A DNA stretch of 64,000 bases from CAIWHR01 sp963713275 (GCA_963713275.1 CAVQLG010000007.1:308693-372692); one strand, 5' to 3'; positions 35,118 to 43,831 are shown, counted from the stretch's first letter. Made by a program: numbers and translations. Notes: generated by a model not told the origin, from the letters alone.

Positions 35118-37034
35118 ATGTGCGGCATCACCGGCATCTTCGACACCCGCGGCAAGCGCGAAATCGATCGCGCCGCACTGCAGCGGATGAACGAATCGCA
35201 ACACCACCGCGGGCCCGACGAGGGCAGCGTGCACGTCGAGCCGGGCCTCGGCTTCGGCCATCGCCGCCTGTCGATCATCGATGTCGCCACCGGGCAGCAG
35301 CCGCTCTTCAACGAGGACGGCAGCGTATGCGTCGTGTTCAACGGCGAGATCTACAACTTCCAGGAGCTCGTCCCCGAGCTGGAAGCGCTCGGCCACGTCT
35401 TTCGCACCCGCAGCGATACCGAGGTCATCGTCCACGCATGGGAAGCCTGGGGCGAGGAATCCGTCAAGCGCTTTCGCGGGATGTTCGCATTCGCGCTGTG
35501 GGACCGGAACCGCGAAACGCTGTTCCTCGCCCGCGACCGGCTGGGCGTGAAGCCGATGTTCTACGCGCTGCTCGCCGACGGCACGTTCCTCTTCGGCTCC
35601 GAGTTGAAGTCGCTGCTCGCGCACGGCCAGCTCCCGCGCGACATCGACCCGCACGCGATCGAGGAGTATTTCGCGCTCGGCTACGTGGCCGAGCCGGGAA
35701 CGATTTTCCGCGGCGCGAAGAAGCTCTCTCCGGCGCACACGCTGCTCGTCCGCCGAGGACAGCCGTTGCCGGAACCGCGGCAATACTGGGACGTTCGCTT
35801 CACGCTCGACCGGCAGATCTCGCTGGCCGATGCCTGCGCTGAGCTGGAAGCCCGCCTGCGCGAGTCGATCCGGCTGCGGATGATCTCCGAAGTGCCGTTG
35901 GGGGCGTTCCTGTCCGGCGGCGTCGATTCGAGCGCCGTGGTCGCGATGATGGCCGGCGTGTCCGACGGGCCCGTCAGCACCTGCTCGATCGCTTTCGCGG
36001 ACCCCAAGTTCGACGAGTCGGCGTTCGCGCAGCAGGTGGCCGATCGCTATCGGACCCGCCACTTCGTCGACCGGGTCGAGAGCGACGATTTCGACCTCGT
36101 CGACACGCTGGCTGCGCTATACGACGAGCCCTACGCCGACAGCTCGGCGATCCCCACCTATCGCGTCTGCCAGCTCGCTCGCCGTCACGTCACGGTGGCG
36201 CTTTCGGGGGATGGTGGCGACGAGAGCTTCGGCGGCTACCGGCGTTACCGGCTGCACTTGATGGAGGAGCGCATGCGTGCGTCGCTGCCGCTCGGGTTGC
36301 GCCGTCCGGTATTCGGCTTCCTTGGTCGCGTGTACCCCAAGCTCGACTGGGCGCCCAGGATCTTTCGGGGCAAGACCACCTTCGAGGGCATGGCGCGCAC
36401 CTCAGTCGAGGCTTACTTCCACTCGGTATCGATCCTGCGCGCGCCGATGCGCCGGCAGCTCTTCAGCCCCAAATTGCGCGCCGAGCTCGGTGGCTATGAC
36501 GCGTTCGATGTGTTCGAGCGTCACGCGAGCAACGCCGGCACGAGCGACGCACTGTCTCTGATCCAGTACCTCGATCTCAAGACGTATCTCGTCGGGGACA
36601 TCAACACCAAGGTCGATCGCGCGAGCATGGCGCATTCGCTGGAAGTGCGCGAGCCGCTGATGGACCACCCTCTGGTCGAGTGGCTGGCGACGCTGCCGCG
36701 GGAGCTCAAGGTCCGCGGCAACGAAGGCAAGGTGCTGCTCAAGAAGGCGATGGAACCCCACCTGCCGCACGAGGTCATGTACCGACCGAAGATGGGTTTC
36801 GCCGTACCGCTTGCTAGATGGTTCCGCGGACCGCTCAAGGCTCGGGTGCGGGAATCGGTCCTCGGCCCGCGGTTGCTCGGCACCGGTTGGTTCAACGAGA
36901 CGTATCTGCGCCACCTCGTCGATGCCCACCAGTCCGGCAGGAGCGACTACAGCTCGCCGCTATGGACGCTGCTCATGTTCGATGCGTTCCTTCGCAACGT
37001 GATGGGCGAGGGGCAAAGTGGGGTCAGGTCTTGA
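35118..37034 (+). CDS. XrtA-associated asparagine-synthase-like amidotransferase (TIGR03108-like)
   Basis: The 638-residue protein has an N-terminal class II glutaminase domain with the nucleophile Cys2 (MCGITGIFDTRG) and NGEIYNFQELVPELE. A C-terminal ATP-pyrophosphatase synthetase domain follows (LSGGVDSSAVVAMM; LSGDGGDESFGGY; DRASMAHSLEVREPLMDH). In XrtA loci it is thought to amidate a sugar acid of the polymer rather than to make asparagine. The final residues (QSGVRS) come from a GGGGTCAG repeat that begins at 37020. REP array C lies directly upstream. Confidence 0.93.
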   Translation: MCGITGIFDTRGKREIDRAALQRMNESQHHRGPDEGSVHVEPGLGFGHRRLSIIDVATGQQPLFNEDGSVCVVFNGEIYNFQELVPELEALGHVFRTRSDTEVIVHAWEAWGEESVKRFRGMFAFALWDRNRETLFLARDRLGVKPMFYALLADGTFLFGSELKSLLAHGQLPRDIDPHAIEEYFALGYVAEPGTIFRGAKKLSPAHTLLVRRGQPLPEPRQYWDVRFTLDRQISLADACAELEARLRESIRLRMISEVPLGAFLSGGVDSSAVVAMMAGVSDGPVSTCSIAFADPKFDESAFAQQVADRYRTRHFVDRVESDDFDLVDTLAALYDEPYADSSAIPTYRVCQLARRHVTVALSGDGGDESFGGYRRYRLHLMEERMRASLPLGLRRPVFGFLGRVYPKLDWAPRIFRGKTTFEGMARTSVEAYFHSVSILRAPMRRQLFSPKLRAELGGYDAFDVFERHASNAGTSDALSLIQYLDLKTYLVGDINTKVDRASMAHSLEVREPLMDHPLVEWLATLPRELKVRGNEGKVLLKKAMEPHLPHEVMYRPKMGFAVPLARWFRGPLKARVRESVLGPRLLGTGWFNETYLRHLVDAHQSGRSDYSSPLWTLLMFDAFLRNVMGEGQSGVRS

Positions 37035-37043
37035 CATGCAACA
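37019..37043. repeat. GGGGTCAG-type repeat end overlapping the amidotransferase stop
   Basis: The sequence starting GTGGGGTCAGGTCTTGACAT overlaps the last four codons and stop of the gene before it. It shares its outer GGGGTCAG with the palindrome at 2651-2727, but its inner part differs and no opposite arm is seen nearby. It is probably one half of a related element. Confidence 0.45.
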
Positions 37044-37184
37044 TTCTGACTTGGCGATGCTCCGATCGCTTGGTCGGGGCAGGCGAGAGTGACCTCGCGC
37101 AATCGAGTTGCCGAGGCGCAGGGGCTGGGTGCGAGCGGATAAGGGAAGGGCAGATCAACCGGAGCATTGACGCGCCGTGTCCAG

Positions 37185-37208
37185 GATATACACTGTGGCA
37201 TGTATATC
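37185..37208. promoter_or_regulatory. Palindromic operator before the AbrB/PIN module
   Basis: GATATACA and TGTATATC form perfect inverted arms separated by 8 bases, 16 bases before the antitoxin ATG. The AT-rich arms stand out from the GC-rich surroundings and overlap a probable promoter, fitting autorepression by the antitoxin. Confidence 0.65.
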
Positions 37209-37223
37209 ATTCGGAGGTGCGCG

Positions 37224-37457
37224 ATGCAGGTTTCGAAGTGGGGTAACAGTCTGGCGGTACGTCTGCCGGCGATGGTGGTGGAGGTGCTCGAGCTCAAGGA
37301 GGGCGACGACATCGAGATCGTGGTCGCCGGCGCCCGCAGCTTTGAGGTGATGAGGGCGGCGGGTCCGCGCGACATTCTGGCGCGCCTGAGGAAATACCGC
37401 GGTCGACTACCCGCCGATTTCAAGTTCGACCGGCTCGATGCTAATGAGCGCCGTTGA
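37224..37457 (+). CDS. AbrB/MazE-fold antitoxin
   Basis: The 77-residue swapped-hairpin protein (MQVSKWGNSLAVRLPAMVVEVLELKEGDDIEIVV) is typical of VapB/MazE-type antitoxins, followed by a short toxin-binding tail. GGAGG lies seven bases before the ATG at 37224, which decides this start over an upstream in-frame ATG. It overlaps the following PIN-domain toxin gene and probably represses the operon through the palindrome just upstream. Confidence 0.88.
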   Translation: MQVSKWGNSLAVRLPAMVVEVLELKEGDDIEIVVAGARSFEVMRAAGPRDILARLRKYRGRLPADFKFDRLDANERR

Positions 37458-37854
37458 CGCGTTCTTCGACACCAGCGTCATCTTGTATCTGTTTTCTGCG
37501 GACGCGGCCAAAGCCGGTCGTGCGGAGGAGTTGTTGGCAAGTGGCGGACAGATCAGCGTGCAGGTGTTGAATGAACTGGCCAGCGTCGCTCGTCGCAAGC
37601 TTGGATTCTCCTGGCACGAGGTCATCGACGTGACCGCGCAGCTGCAGCACCTGTGTCCGGTGGTGCCGCTGACCGTGGAGACGCACGCGCGCGGACTGCA
37701 GACTGCCGAGCGCTACGGGATGTCGGTATACGATGGGATGATCATTGCGGCAGCGCTCCTCGCGGGATGCGTCACGCTGTTCACCGAGGACATGCACGAC
37801 GGTCAGGTCATCGACGGTCAGCTCACCCTGCACAATCCGTTTGTGTCGCGTTGA
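37444..37854 (+). CDS. PIN-domain toxin (VapC-like ribonuclease)
   Basis: The 136-residue protein has the acidic metal site of PIN nucleases: FFDTSVILYLFS (Asp), VQVLNELASVARR (Glu), GMSVYDGMIIAAALLAGC (Asp) and FTEDMHDGQVI (Asp). VapC-type toxins cleave tRNA or rRNA and stop translation when not bound by antitoxin. ATG 37444 is preferred; ATG 37438 in the same frame is possible. It overlaps the antitoxin gene by 14 bases, and all motifs are intact, so the pair looks functional. Confidence 0.88.
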   Translation: MSAVDAFFDTSVILYLFSADAAKAGRAEELLASGGQISVQVLNELASVARRKLGFSWHEVIDVTAQLQHLCPVVPLTVETHARGLQTAERYGMSVYDGMIIAAALLAGCVTLFTEDMHDGQVIDGQLTLHNPFVSR

Positions 37855-37957
37855 ATCTGGCCGTGATGTATCGGAGGGGCTTCGACCATTTCAGCCCGAA
37901 CGGGACGCACCGTTACGGCTCGACCAAGCAGGCGACCAAGCAGGCTTGCACGGAGCG

Positions 37958-37992
37958 GCGACACGTGACATTATTTGGACGTCACATGTCGC
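37958..37992. promoter_or_regulatory. Palindromic operator before the Xre-RES module
   Basis: Two 13-base arms, GCGACACGTGACA and CGTCACATGTCGC, are inverted copies with two mismatches around a 9-base AT-rich spacer, 16 bases before the antitoxin ATG. They fit a dimeric Xre-type repressor binding over its own promoter. Confidence 0.65.
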
Positions 37993-38007
37993 GGAGGCGT
38001 CACGTCA

Positions 38008-38508
38008 ATGCCGAATCCCGTTCGACAATCCGTCGCAAAGGCCGAGCCGAGCGCATTTGCCGGCCAGGGTGCGCTCGGGCAGGTCATCAAACTGCTTGGC
38101 GGACCACAGGTGCTGAAGCAGTCGATCCGGTCAAGGCTCGATGTGCATGAGGTCATATTGAAAGGCATTCCTGGTGGGGCGTTGGTGTTCATGGTCGAGC
38201 ACGCGAAGTCGATGAGCCCCGCCGATGTCACGCGGGCGGTCGGCGTCAGCCTGCGCACCGTTCAGCGCCGGACGAAGGCTCCGGGGACCCGTCTGAGCCA
38301 GGAGCAGAGCGGCCGAACGTGGAAGTTCGCCGAGATTCTGGCCAAGGCTACGGGGGTTTTCGGGGACCAGACCGCCGCCGAAAATTGGTTGGCCAAGCCC
38401 GCCATGGCGCTCGATGAACGTCGCCCCATCGATCTGCTGTCCTCGCCGGCAGGTGTCGAAATGGTCGAGCAGCTGCTCGGTCGATTGGAGTACGGCGTCT
38501 ACACGTGA
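38008..38508 (+). CDS. Xre/MbcA/ParS-type antitoxin (DUF2384)
   Basis: The 166-residue antitoxin has a central helix-turn-helix (MSPADVTRAVGVSLRTVQRRTKA) and the C-terminal DUF2384 segment (AENWLAKPAMALDERRPIDLLSSPAGVEMVEQLLGRLEYGVY), whose end plugs the partner RES toxin. I start at ATG 38008 because the upstream extension would run into the operator. The stop overlaps the GTG start of the toxin gene (GTGA), so the two are translationally coupled. Confidence 0.92.
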   Translation: MPNPVRQSVAKAEPSAFAGQGALGQVIKLLGGPQVLKQSIRSRLDVHEVILKGIPGGALVFMVEHAKSMSPADVTRAVGVSLRTVQRRTKAPGTRLSQEQSGRTWKFAEILAKATGVFGDQTAAENWLAKPAMALDERRPIDLLSSPAGVEMVEQLLGRLEYGVYT

Positions 38509-39011
38509 CGCCCCTGCCGGCGGCGCTGGGCGGCACCGTCCTCGTCGTATGGCGGGTCGACGAGCGGAGGTTCGCATCGACGTGGGATAGCGGAGAGGGC
38601 GCGCGACGGTATGGCGGCCGATGGAGTTCGACGGGCAGGAGGGTCGTCTATTGCTCGGTGGACCCGGCCGCCGCGATACTCGAGGTTGCGGTCCACAAAG
38701 GGTTCCGGGCCCTTGATGCGGTTCCGCATGTATTGACTTCAGCCGTGATCGCCAACCCGACATCCGTTCACGTCCTGCAGCCGGCCCGCGTCCCCGACGG
38801 TAGCTGGCTGAGACCTGGATTTCCGAGTGCGGGGCAGCAGCAGTTTGGCGACGCCCTGCTGTCGGCGCATCCCTTTCTTCTGATACCGAGTGCCGTGTCC
38901 ACGCACAGTTGGAATCTGCTGTTCGACGCGGAAGTGGCCGCGCGCCTGTACTCGATGCAATCGCAGGAAGATTTTGCGCTGGACCCCCGGCTCCATCCCG
39001 CCGCGCCGTAA
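38505..39011 (+). CDS. RES-domain toxin (NAD-degrading)
   Basis: RES toxins deplete cellular NAD. The 168-residue protein begins VVWRVDERRFASTWDSGEGARRYGGRWSSTGRRVVYCSVDPAAAILEV. The arginine, tyrosine, glutamate and serine positions of the RES active site are all visible in it, and the family HTHSWNLLFD-type segment appears near the C terminus as VSTHSWNLLFD. It starts at a GTG overlapping the antitoxin stop by four bases. The length is normal, so the module is probably active. Confidence 0.92.
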   Translation: MTPLPAALGGTVLVVWRVDERRFASTWDSGEGARRYGGRWSSTGRRVVYCSVDPAAAILEVAVHKGFRALDAVPHVLTSAVIANPTSVHVLQPARVPDGSWLRPGFPSAGQQQFGDALLSAHPFLLIPSAVSTHSWNLLFDAEVAARLYSMQSQEDFALDPRLHPAAP

Positions 39012-39031
39012 GCAGTCGTGCGCGCCTTACG

Positions 39032-39475
39032 CTACGCGGGTTTGACTGAGGCCCTAGTCGCAGGAGATGGCAATGCGGTTGCCTCCAGTTCGCGCAGCAA
39101 CTCCGGATGCCGGTCGAGCAGCTTCAGCAGATGGGTGACCGCCGGCATTGGCTTCGCCTTGCCAAGCTCGTAGCGGGAAAAGGCGTTGGGGCCGCCGCCT
39201 GTGATCGCGGATGCGCGCGCCTGGGTCAGGCCGAGTTTGACTCGGATACGTCGAAGTTCCTTCCGCTCGTGCTCGCGGGCCCGCAATACCAGTGCATCCC
39301 CAGCGGCCGCGTAACGGGCAGCGCTGTCGGTGTCGAACAGGACTTCTCCGCACGCGGCGCATTGCGACCCACCGAGGTGGGAAACAACGGTCTGCATGCC
39401 ACCGTGCTCGACCGTCATCGATTCGTTCTCAAAGCGGCGCAGGCGGCGCTGGCCGCACTCCGGACACTGCTTCAT
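39032..39475 (-). CDS. mqsA: MqsA-type antitoxin
   Basis: The 147-residue antitoxin has an N-terminal zinc site (CPECG and CAACGEV, two CxxC motifs) that binds the toxin, and a C-terminal Xre helix-turn-helix (KLGLTQARASAITGGGPNAFSRYELGKAKP) that binds DNA. The ATG at 39475 begins the zinc domain. It follows the toxin gene by two bases, in the mqsR-mqsA order known for this family, and should repress the operon together with the toxin. Confidence 0.9.
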   Translation of the reverse strand: MKQCPECGQRRLRRFENESMTVEHGGMQTVVSHLGGSQCAACGEVLFDTDSAARYAAAGDALVLRAREHERKELRRIRVKLGLTQARASAITGGGPNAFSRYELGKAKPMPAVTHLLKLLDRHPELLRELEATALPSPATRASVKPA

Positions 39476-39477
39476 GA

Positions 39478-39780
39478 CTATCGCTCCTTGAACTGCACGA
39501 CGGGTCGCTCGTTGACTAGCGTAAGCTTGATATAGGCAACGCGGCCAACGGGCGTTTCGGAGTGGTAAACGTCCTGCCACACTCGATGGTCGGCATGTGT
39601 CGTCATGGATTTGTGGAAGTCGGCGCGCGACAAACCGGCGAGCACGTCGAGCATCTCCGCAAGGGTCAGCCCCATGGCGCGACCGCCGTCCAAGGCCGAC
39701 CTGGTGAACGCCATCGCGCCAAGCGACGCGATCTGCGCTTGTATCGTAACCAGATCGTAGTGCGCGCGCCGCTTTTCCAC
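39478..39780 (-). CDS. mqsR: MqsR-type RNase toxin
   Basis: MqsR is a RelE-fold ribonuclease that cuts mRNA at GCU sites. The 100-residue protein has the family sequence from EKRRAHYDLVTIQAQIASLG through LSRADFHKSMTTHADHRVWQDVYHSETPVGRVAYIKLTLV to VVQFKER; the Lys, Tyr and Arg catalytic positions lie in the SMTTHADH to QDVYH stretch. I choose the GTG at 39780 because other members start at MEKR; the ATG further upstream would include the operator. Confidence 0.9.
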   Translation of the reverse strand: MEKRRAHYDLVTIQAQIASLGAMAFTRSALDGGRAMGLTLAEMLDVLAGLSRADFHKSMTTHADHRVWQDVYHSETPVGRVAYIKLTLVNERPVVQFKER

Positions 39781-39791
39781 CCGCGGTAGAC

Positions 39792-39806
39792 TAACCCAAA
39801 AGGTTA
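39792..39806. promoter_or_regulatory. mqsRA operator palindrome
   Basis: TAACCCAAAAGGTTA lies 12 bases before the toxin start. The known MqsA site in E. coli is an AACCT-type palindrome with an AT-rich centre, so this is a good match for autoregulation. Confidence 0.6.
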
Positions 39807-39810
39807 ACAT

Positions 39811-40445
39811 GTGCAAGCGGTGCGATATGCGCCCTCGAACGCGCACTGACCTGCCTGACGCCGCCCGGCCCGGTGGGCGATTTCTCGGGGTGTTCGGTGA
39901 TAATGTCGCCCGTCCACCCAGACACCACGATCTATCAGTGACGGAGCAGTCTTCGTCGGGGGTGTCGCAAGCATTGCGTCTTGGGTACCTGCACGGTAAC
40001 GTGCTGCCGTTTTGGAGCGCACTTGCTCCGCACTGTGACCGGCAGGCGCCGGCGTGTGCCGTAGGGATTGGCTTGGCGAAGGCAGTTGCTCCGCTCGCAG
40101 CGGGACCCCAGAGTCATATTTGGCACATGAATTGCTTAGGATTCGCGTTACCCATCCGAATGGCAGAGCGTGCGGGCGGATCACCGCTCCCCGGCCCGAC
40201 TGGAGTAATGGTGAAGTACGGTTTGCGAGTGCGAAGAAGATCGCGATGGCGTTGATCGAACAAGGGGCACTGCCAATCCGGCCAGACACCGCCGGATCCT
40301 GGCGCGAGGCGACTGTGGAGGGTCCCGATGATCAAGACATCGTCGCCAGATCGCCGTGGCGTTGTGAATCGGTCTCGGCCGCGCAGCACGTTGATGCTGT
40401 AGGGTCCGCACGCAACGGCGTAGCGGCATCATCGCGGATGTCGCC
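39811..40445. other. Region between the MqsRA module and the next glycosyltransferase gene
   Basis: About 630 bases of lower coding character than the neighbours. The longest frames contain no recognisable domain. One plus-strand stretch around 40130-40290 (VTHPNGRACGRITAPRPDW, then VRFASAKKIAMALIEQGALP) has a protein-like composition and could be a fragment of a lost gene, but I cannot name it. Confidence 0.4.
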
Positions 40446-41678
40446 ATGACGCTGCGCATCCTGCACGTCCTCGACCACTCTATTCCGCTGCACAGCGGGT
40501 ACACGTTTCGCACGCTGGCGATCCTGCGCGAGCAGCGCAAGCTTGGCTGGGAGACGTTCCATGTCACGAGTCCCAAGCACCTGGGGGCGACCGAAGCCGA
40601 GGAGGATGTCGACGGCCTGCATTTCCATCGCACGCTCTGGCAGCCTACCGGCTTCACGGATACCCCGGGCGTGCGCGAAATCGCGCTGATGCGGGCTCTG
40701 GAAGACCGGCTGGACGCAGTGGTCGCAGACGTGCGCCCCAACGTCATGCACGCTCATTCCCCGGTGCTCAATGCGCTACCCGCGATTCGTGTCGCGCGTC
40801 GCCACGGGCTACCCATCGTGTACGAAATCCGGGCCTTCTGGGAGGATGCAGCGGTCGATCACGGAACAACCCGTGAAGAGAGCGTGCGCTATCGGCTGAC
40901 GCGCGGGCTTGAGACGCGAGCGATTCATCGTGCGGATCACGTCACCACAATCTGCGAGGGGCTACGCGGCGATATCGTCGCGCGCGGCGTTCCCGCCGAT
41001 CGGGTGACGGTTATCCCCAACGCCGTCGACATCGACAAGTTCGCGCTGGGTGGGCGCCCCGATGCCGAGCTCAAGCGGAAGCACGGGCTCGATGGCTTTC
41101 GTGTCCTGGGCTTCATCGGCTCGTTCTACGCGTACGAAGGGCTCGACCTCCTGCTGCGGGCGCTGCCCGGTATCGCCAAGCATGCTCCCGACGTGAAGGT
41201 GATGTTGACTGGCGGCGGACCGCAGGATGCTCTGCTCAAGGCGATGGCCGCTGAGCTGCAGTTGACCGACCGGGTTGTCTTCACGGGCCGCGTTCCGCAC
41301 GCCGACGTGGCCCGCTATTACGATCTCATCGACGTGCTCGTGTATCCGCGGCATTCGATGCGCCTCACCGAACTCGTGACGCCGTTGAAGCCGCTCGAAG
41401 CGATGGCGCAGGGGCGGCTGATGGTGGCCTCCGATGTCGGCGGGCACAGGGAACTGATTCGCGACGGGGACACGGGTGTACTCTTTCGTGCCGGTGATGC
41501 AGACGATCTTGCGGCCAAGGTGCTGCAGCTGCTGGCAAGCCAGGAGGGCTGGGAGGCCATGCGGCGACGCGGCCGTGACTTTGTCGAGACCGAGCGTGGC
41601 TGGGCGAAGAGCGTGGCGCGCTATCGACCGGTCTACGAAGGGCTCGTCAAACGCTGGCGGGATCGGGCAGCCGCGTGA
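40446..41678 (+). CDS. Family 4 glycosyltransferase, XrtA-associated (TIGR04063-like)
   Basis: The 410-residue GT-B glycosyltransferase has the family opening ILHVLDHSIPLHSGYTFRTLAILREQRKLGW, typical of the XrtA-locus group. The second domain has VIPNAVDIDKFALGG, GFIGSFYAYEGLDLLLRALP and YPRHSMRLTELVTPLKPLEAMAQGRLMVASDVGG, with the EX7E-like donor site. It transfers a sugar in repeat-unit assembly. The stop overlaps the start of a degenerate glycosyltransferase copy. Confidence 0.93.
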   Translation: MTLRILHVLDHSIPLHSGYTFRTLAILREQRKLGWETFHVTSPKHLGATEAEEDVDGLHFHRTLWQPTGFTDTPGVREIALMRALEDRLDAVVADVRPNVMHAHSPVLNALPAIRVARRHGLPIVYEIRAFWEDAAVDHGTTREESVRYRLTRGLETRAIHRADHVTTICEGLRGDIVARGVPADRVTVIPNAVDIDKFALGGRPDAELKRKHGLDGFRVLGFIGSFYAYEGLDLLLRALPGIAKHAPDVKVMLTGGGPQDALLKAMAAELQLTDRVVFTGRVPHADVARYYDLIDVLVYPRHSMRLTELVTPLKPLEAMAQGRLMVASDVGGHRELIRDGDTGVLFRAGDADDLAAKVLQLLASQEGWEAMRRRGRDFVETERGWAKSVARYRPVYEGLVKRWRDRAAA

Positions 41679-42231
41679 TGCGTGTGGCACTCATCGGCCC
41701 GCTGCCGCCACCTTCGGGAGGGATGGCCAACCAGACGCTGCAGCTTCGCGAGTTGCTGCAGGGCGAGGGTATCGGCGTCGAGCTGGTTCGGGTCAATGCC
41801 CCCTATCGGCCGGCGTGGGATGGGGAGTTTGCGGGGCCTGCGCGCTCCACGCATTCTCGATCGTCAGCAGGAGTGTCCCCGAAGCGAGGCTCGTCATCGC
41901 TGGTGGCGGTTTGGAGGAAAGGCGCCCCAAGGAACAGGCGGATCGAATGGGTCTCGCCGAGAAGGGCCTCACCGAGAAGGTCGAGTTCGTTGGGCGTGTG
42001 GACGCGTCCGCAATGCCTGAGCTCTGCCGCTGCGCCGTCGTCGCGATCAACCCCAGCCGGGTCGACAACATGCCGAACTCGATGCTGGAGGCTCTTGCGG
42101 CCGCCGCGCCGGCAGTGAGCACACGCGTCGGCGGGGTGCCATTCGTCGTCGAGCACGAGCGGACGGCGCGGTTGGGCAACGGGTCACCACGCGGCGTTAT
42201 TGTTCTTCGCGCGCGTTGCCGCTGTGGCTAG
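41678..42231 (+). pseudogene. Internally deleted copy of a family 4 glycosyltransferase
   Basis: The first about 52 codons (MRVALIGPLPPPSGGMANQT to NAPYRPAW) nearly match the start of the gene at 47869. The sequence then jumps, in another frame, to its second-domain region (RLVIAGGGLEERRPKEQADRMGL, INPSRVDNMPNSMLEALAA, STRVGGVPFVVEHERTA) and stops short of the normal end. About 200 central residues are missing. This is a decayed duplicate, probably made by recombination between copies about 6 kb apart. Confidence 0.85.
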
Positions 42232-42280
42232 CCAGACGCGATCGATGCCCTTCGATCAAGGAACGTAGGAGTCACGAACG

Positions 42281-43828
42281 ATGCAGCCTTCCACCTCGAG
42301 CGACCTTGCGAATCGCTCGACATCGATGATCGGCCCGCACGCCGTGTTGGTAGGTGCCGTGGTGCTGGTGCTGGCGATCGCGTACGCCGACACGTTCAAA
42401 TGGCTCTGGAACTACTGGATCGAAGGCTACAACTGGCAGTTTCTGGTCCCGGTCGCCTTCGTCTACATGCTCCGGGAACGCAGCGACTTGTACAGCGGTT
42501 TGACCCGACGGCCAAACCTCCTCCTTGGGCTCCTGCTGTTGGCCGGGGGTTGCGCGCTCTTGATCGCGGGACAGGTGAGCAGCACGAACGCGCTGCGCGA
42601 GCTTTCGATCGTTGTCAACGTCTTCGCGCTGACGTTCCTGTTCTTCGGAACCCGGTACGTGCGCGCGCTGTTCTGGCCACTCGCGTATCTCGGCCTGATG
42701 CTGTCTTTCCCCCAGGAACTGCTCGGCGCGCTCAGAGAGCCGCTGAAGCTCTTGTCGGCGACCGTTTCGGCGCACGCGCTTCAGGCGGCGGGCTTCGTCG
42801 TACACCGCGACGGGGCGTTCCTGCAACTGCCGCACATCACACTGGAGGTCGCCGATTCATGCAGCGGCCTGAACCAGCTCGTCTCGTCGATTGCCCTCGG
42901 CATCCCGCTCGCGTTCACCATGCTCAATCGCTTGTGGGAGCGGGTGGTCATCATCGTGTTGTCCGTGTTCATGGGCATCGCGATGAACTGGGTGCGCGTC
43001 GTCCTGATCGCGATCTGGCACTACGGCTCGGCAAAGACGGAGGTGCACGGGCCGCACGGCATCTACGAGCTGCCCTTCATCTTCCTGGTCGGCGTCGTGG
43101 TCACCATTTCCGTCGCGTCGTGGATGTCGCGCCGTTCGCCGGCTCCTGCGCGCGCAGGGGCAACGAGGACACCCGCTTCTCCAGGCGCTGCGCACCCGGT
43201 GTCGGGCTCCAATTCGGGCGTACGACGGTACGCGCCGGCGATCGTGGCGATGCTCCTGCTCGGCCCCGTGGCGCTCTATCTCGCGACCTGGAAATCCGAA
43301 CCGGTATCACTGAAGGAGGGCTTCGCCACATTCCCGATGAAGATCGCGGGGTTCAGCGGCCAGCGCATCGCGCAGCTTGGCGCACCTTTCAGGGCCGGCG
43401 TCGCGCAAGAGGAGTTCGTCGCGCGGTACGCCAATGATTCCGGCGTGGTCGCGAGGGTCTTGGTCGGGTACTTTCCTTTCCAGAACGAGCAGCACGAGCT
43501 CATCGACTTCCGCTTCAACTGGCTGCATGAGCGTGCCAAGCTCAGCGGTGCGGAGAGCGGGCCGGCGATGGGCATGAAGGTCACGCCCGTGACAAGCCGG
43601 GAGCGCACGTCGACCGCGTACTTCTACTACGACATCAACGGAAAGCGTCTGGTCGATCCGAAGAGGGTGAAACTCGCGTCCCTGATCGACGCGCTCACGA
43701 CCCGGCGGACGAATGGCGCGATCGTCATCGTGCTGTTCGATGGCGACGCAGAAACCCTTTCCCCGGACCAGCGCGATTTCCTCGAAGGGGTCGCAACCGC
43801 TGCGGATCGTATCCTCGCGGCTGGGTGA
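42281..43828 (+). CDS. Second exosortase with C-terminal EpsI domain
   Basis: The 515-residue protein has an exosortase membrane domain (about 18-285) with C194 in VADSCSGLNQL, R239 in MNWVRVVLIAIWHYG and a histidine (H256 or H259) in EVHGPHGIYELP. An EpsI-type periplasmic domain follows (about 325-515: FATFPMKIAGFSGQRI, VGYFPFQNEQHELIDFRFNW, YFYYDINGKRLVDPKRVK). Its motifs differ clearly from exosortase A at 33401, so it belongs to another exosortase subclass. It lies among glycosyltransferase and acyltransferase genes. No PEP-CTERM substrate gene is seen nearby. Confidence 0.88.
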   Translation: MQPSTSSDLANRSTSMIGPHAVLVGAVVLVLAIAYADTFKWLWNYWIEGYNWQFLVPVAFVYMLRERSDLYSGLTRRPNLLLGLLLLAGGCALLIAGQVSSTNALRELSIVVNVFALTFLFFGTRYVRALFWPLAYLGLMLSFPQELLGALREPLKLLSATVSAHALQAAGFVVHRDGAFLQLPHITLEVADSCSGLNQLVSSIALGIPLAFTMLNRLWERVVIIVLSVFMGIAMNWVRVVLIAIWHYGSAKTEVHGPHGIYELPFIFLVGVVVTISVASWMSRRSPAPARAGATRTPASPGAAHPVSGSNSGVRRYAPAIVAMLLLGPVALYLATWKSEPVSLKEGFATFPMKIAGFSGQRIAQLGAPFRAGVAQEEFVARYANDSGVVARVLVGYFPFQNEQHELIDFRFNWLHERAKLSGAESGPAMGMKVTPVTSRERTSTAYFYYDINGKRLVDPKRVKLASLIDALTTRRTNGAIVIVLFDGDAETLSPDQRDFLEGVATAADRILAAG

Positions 43829-43831
43829 GCC

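Noticed and set aside
40054..40449. 131-codon frame before the glycosyltransferase gene
   Set aside because: No ribosome-binding site, no recognisable motif and codon use unlike the neighbours; kept only as a possible fragment.
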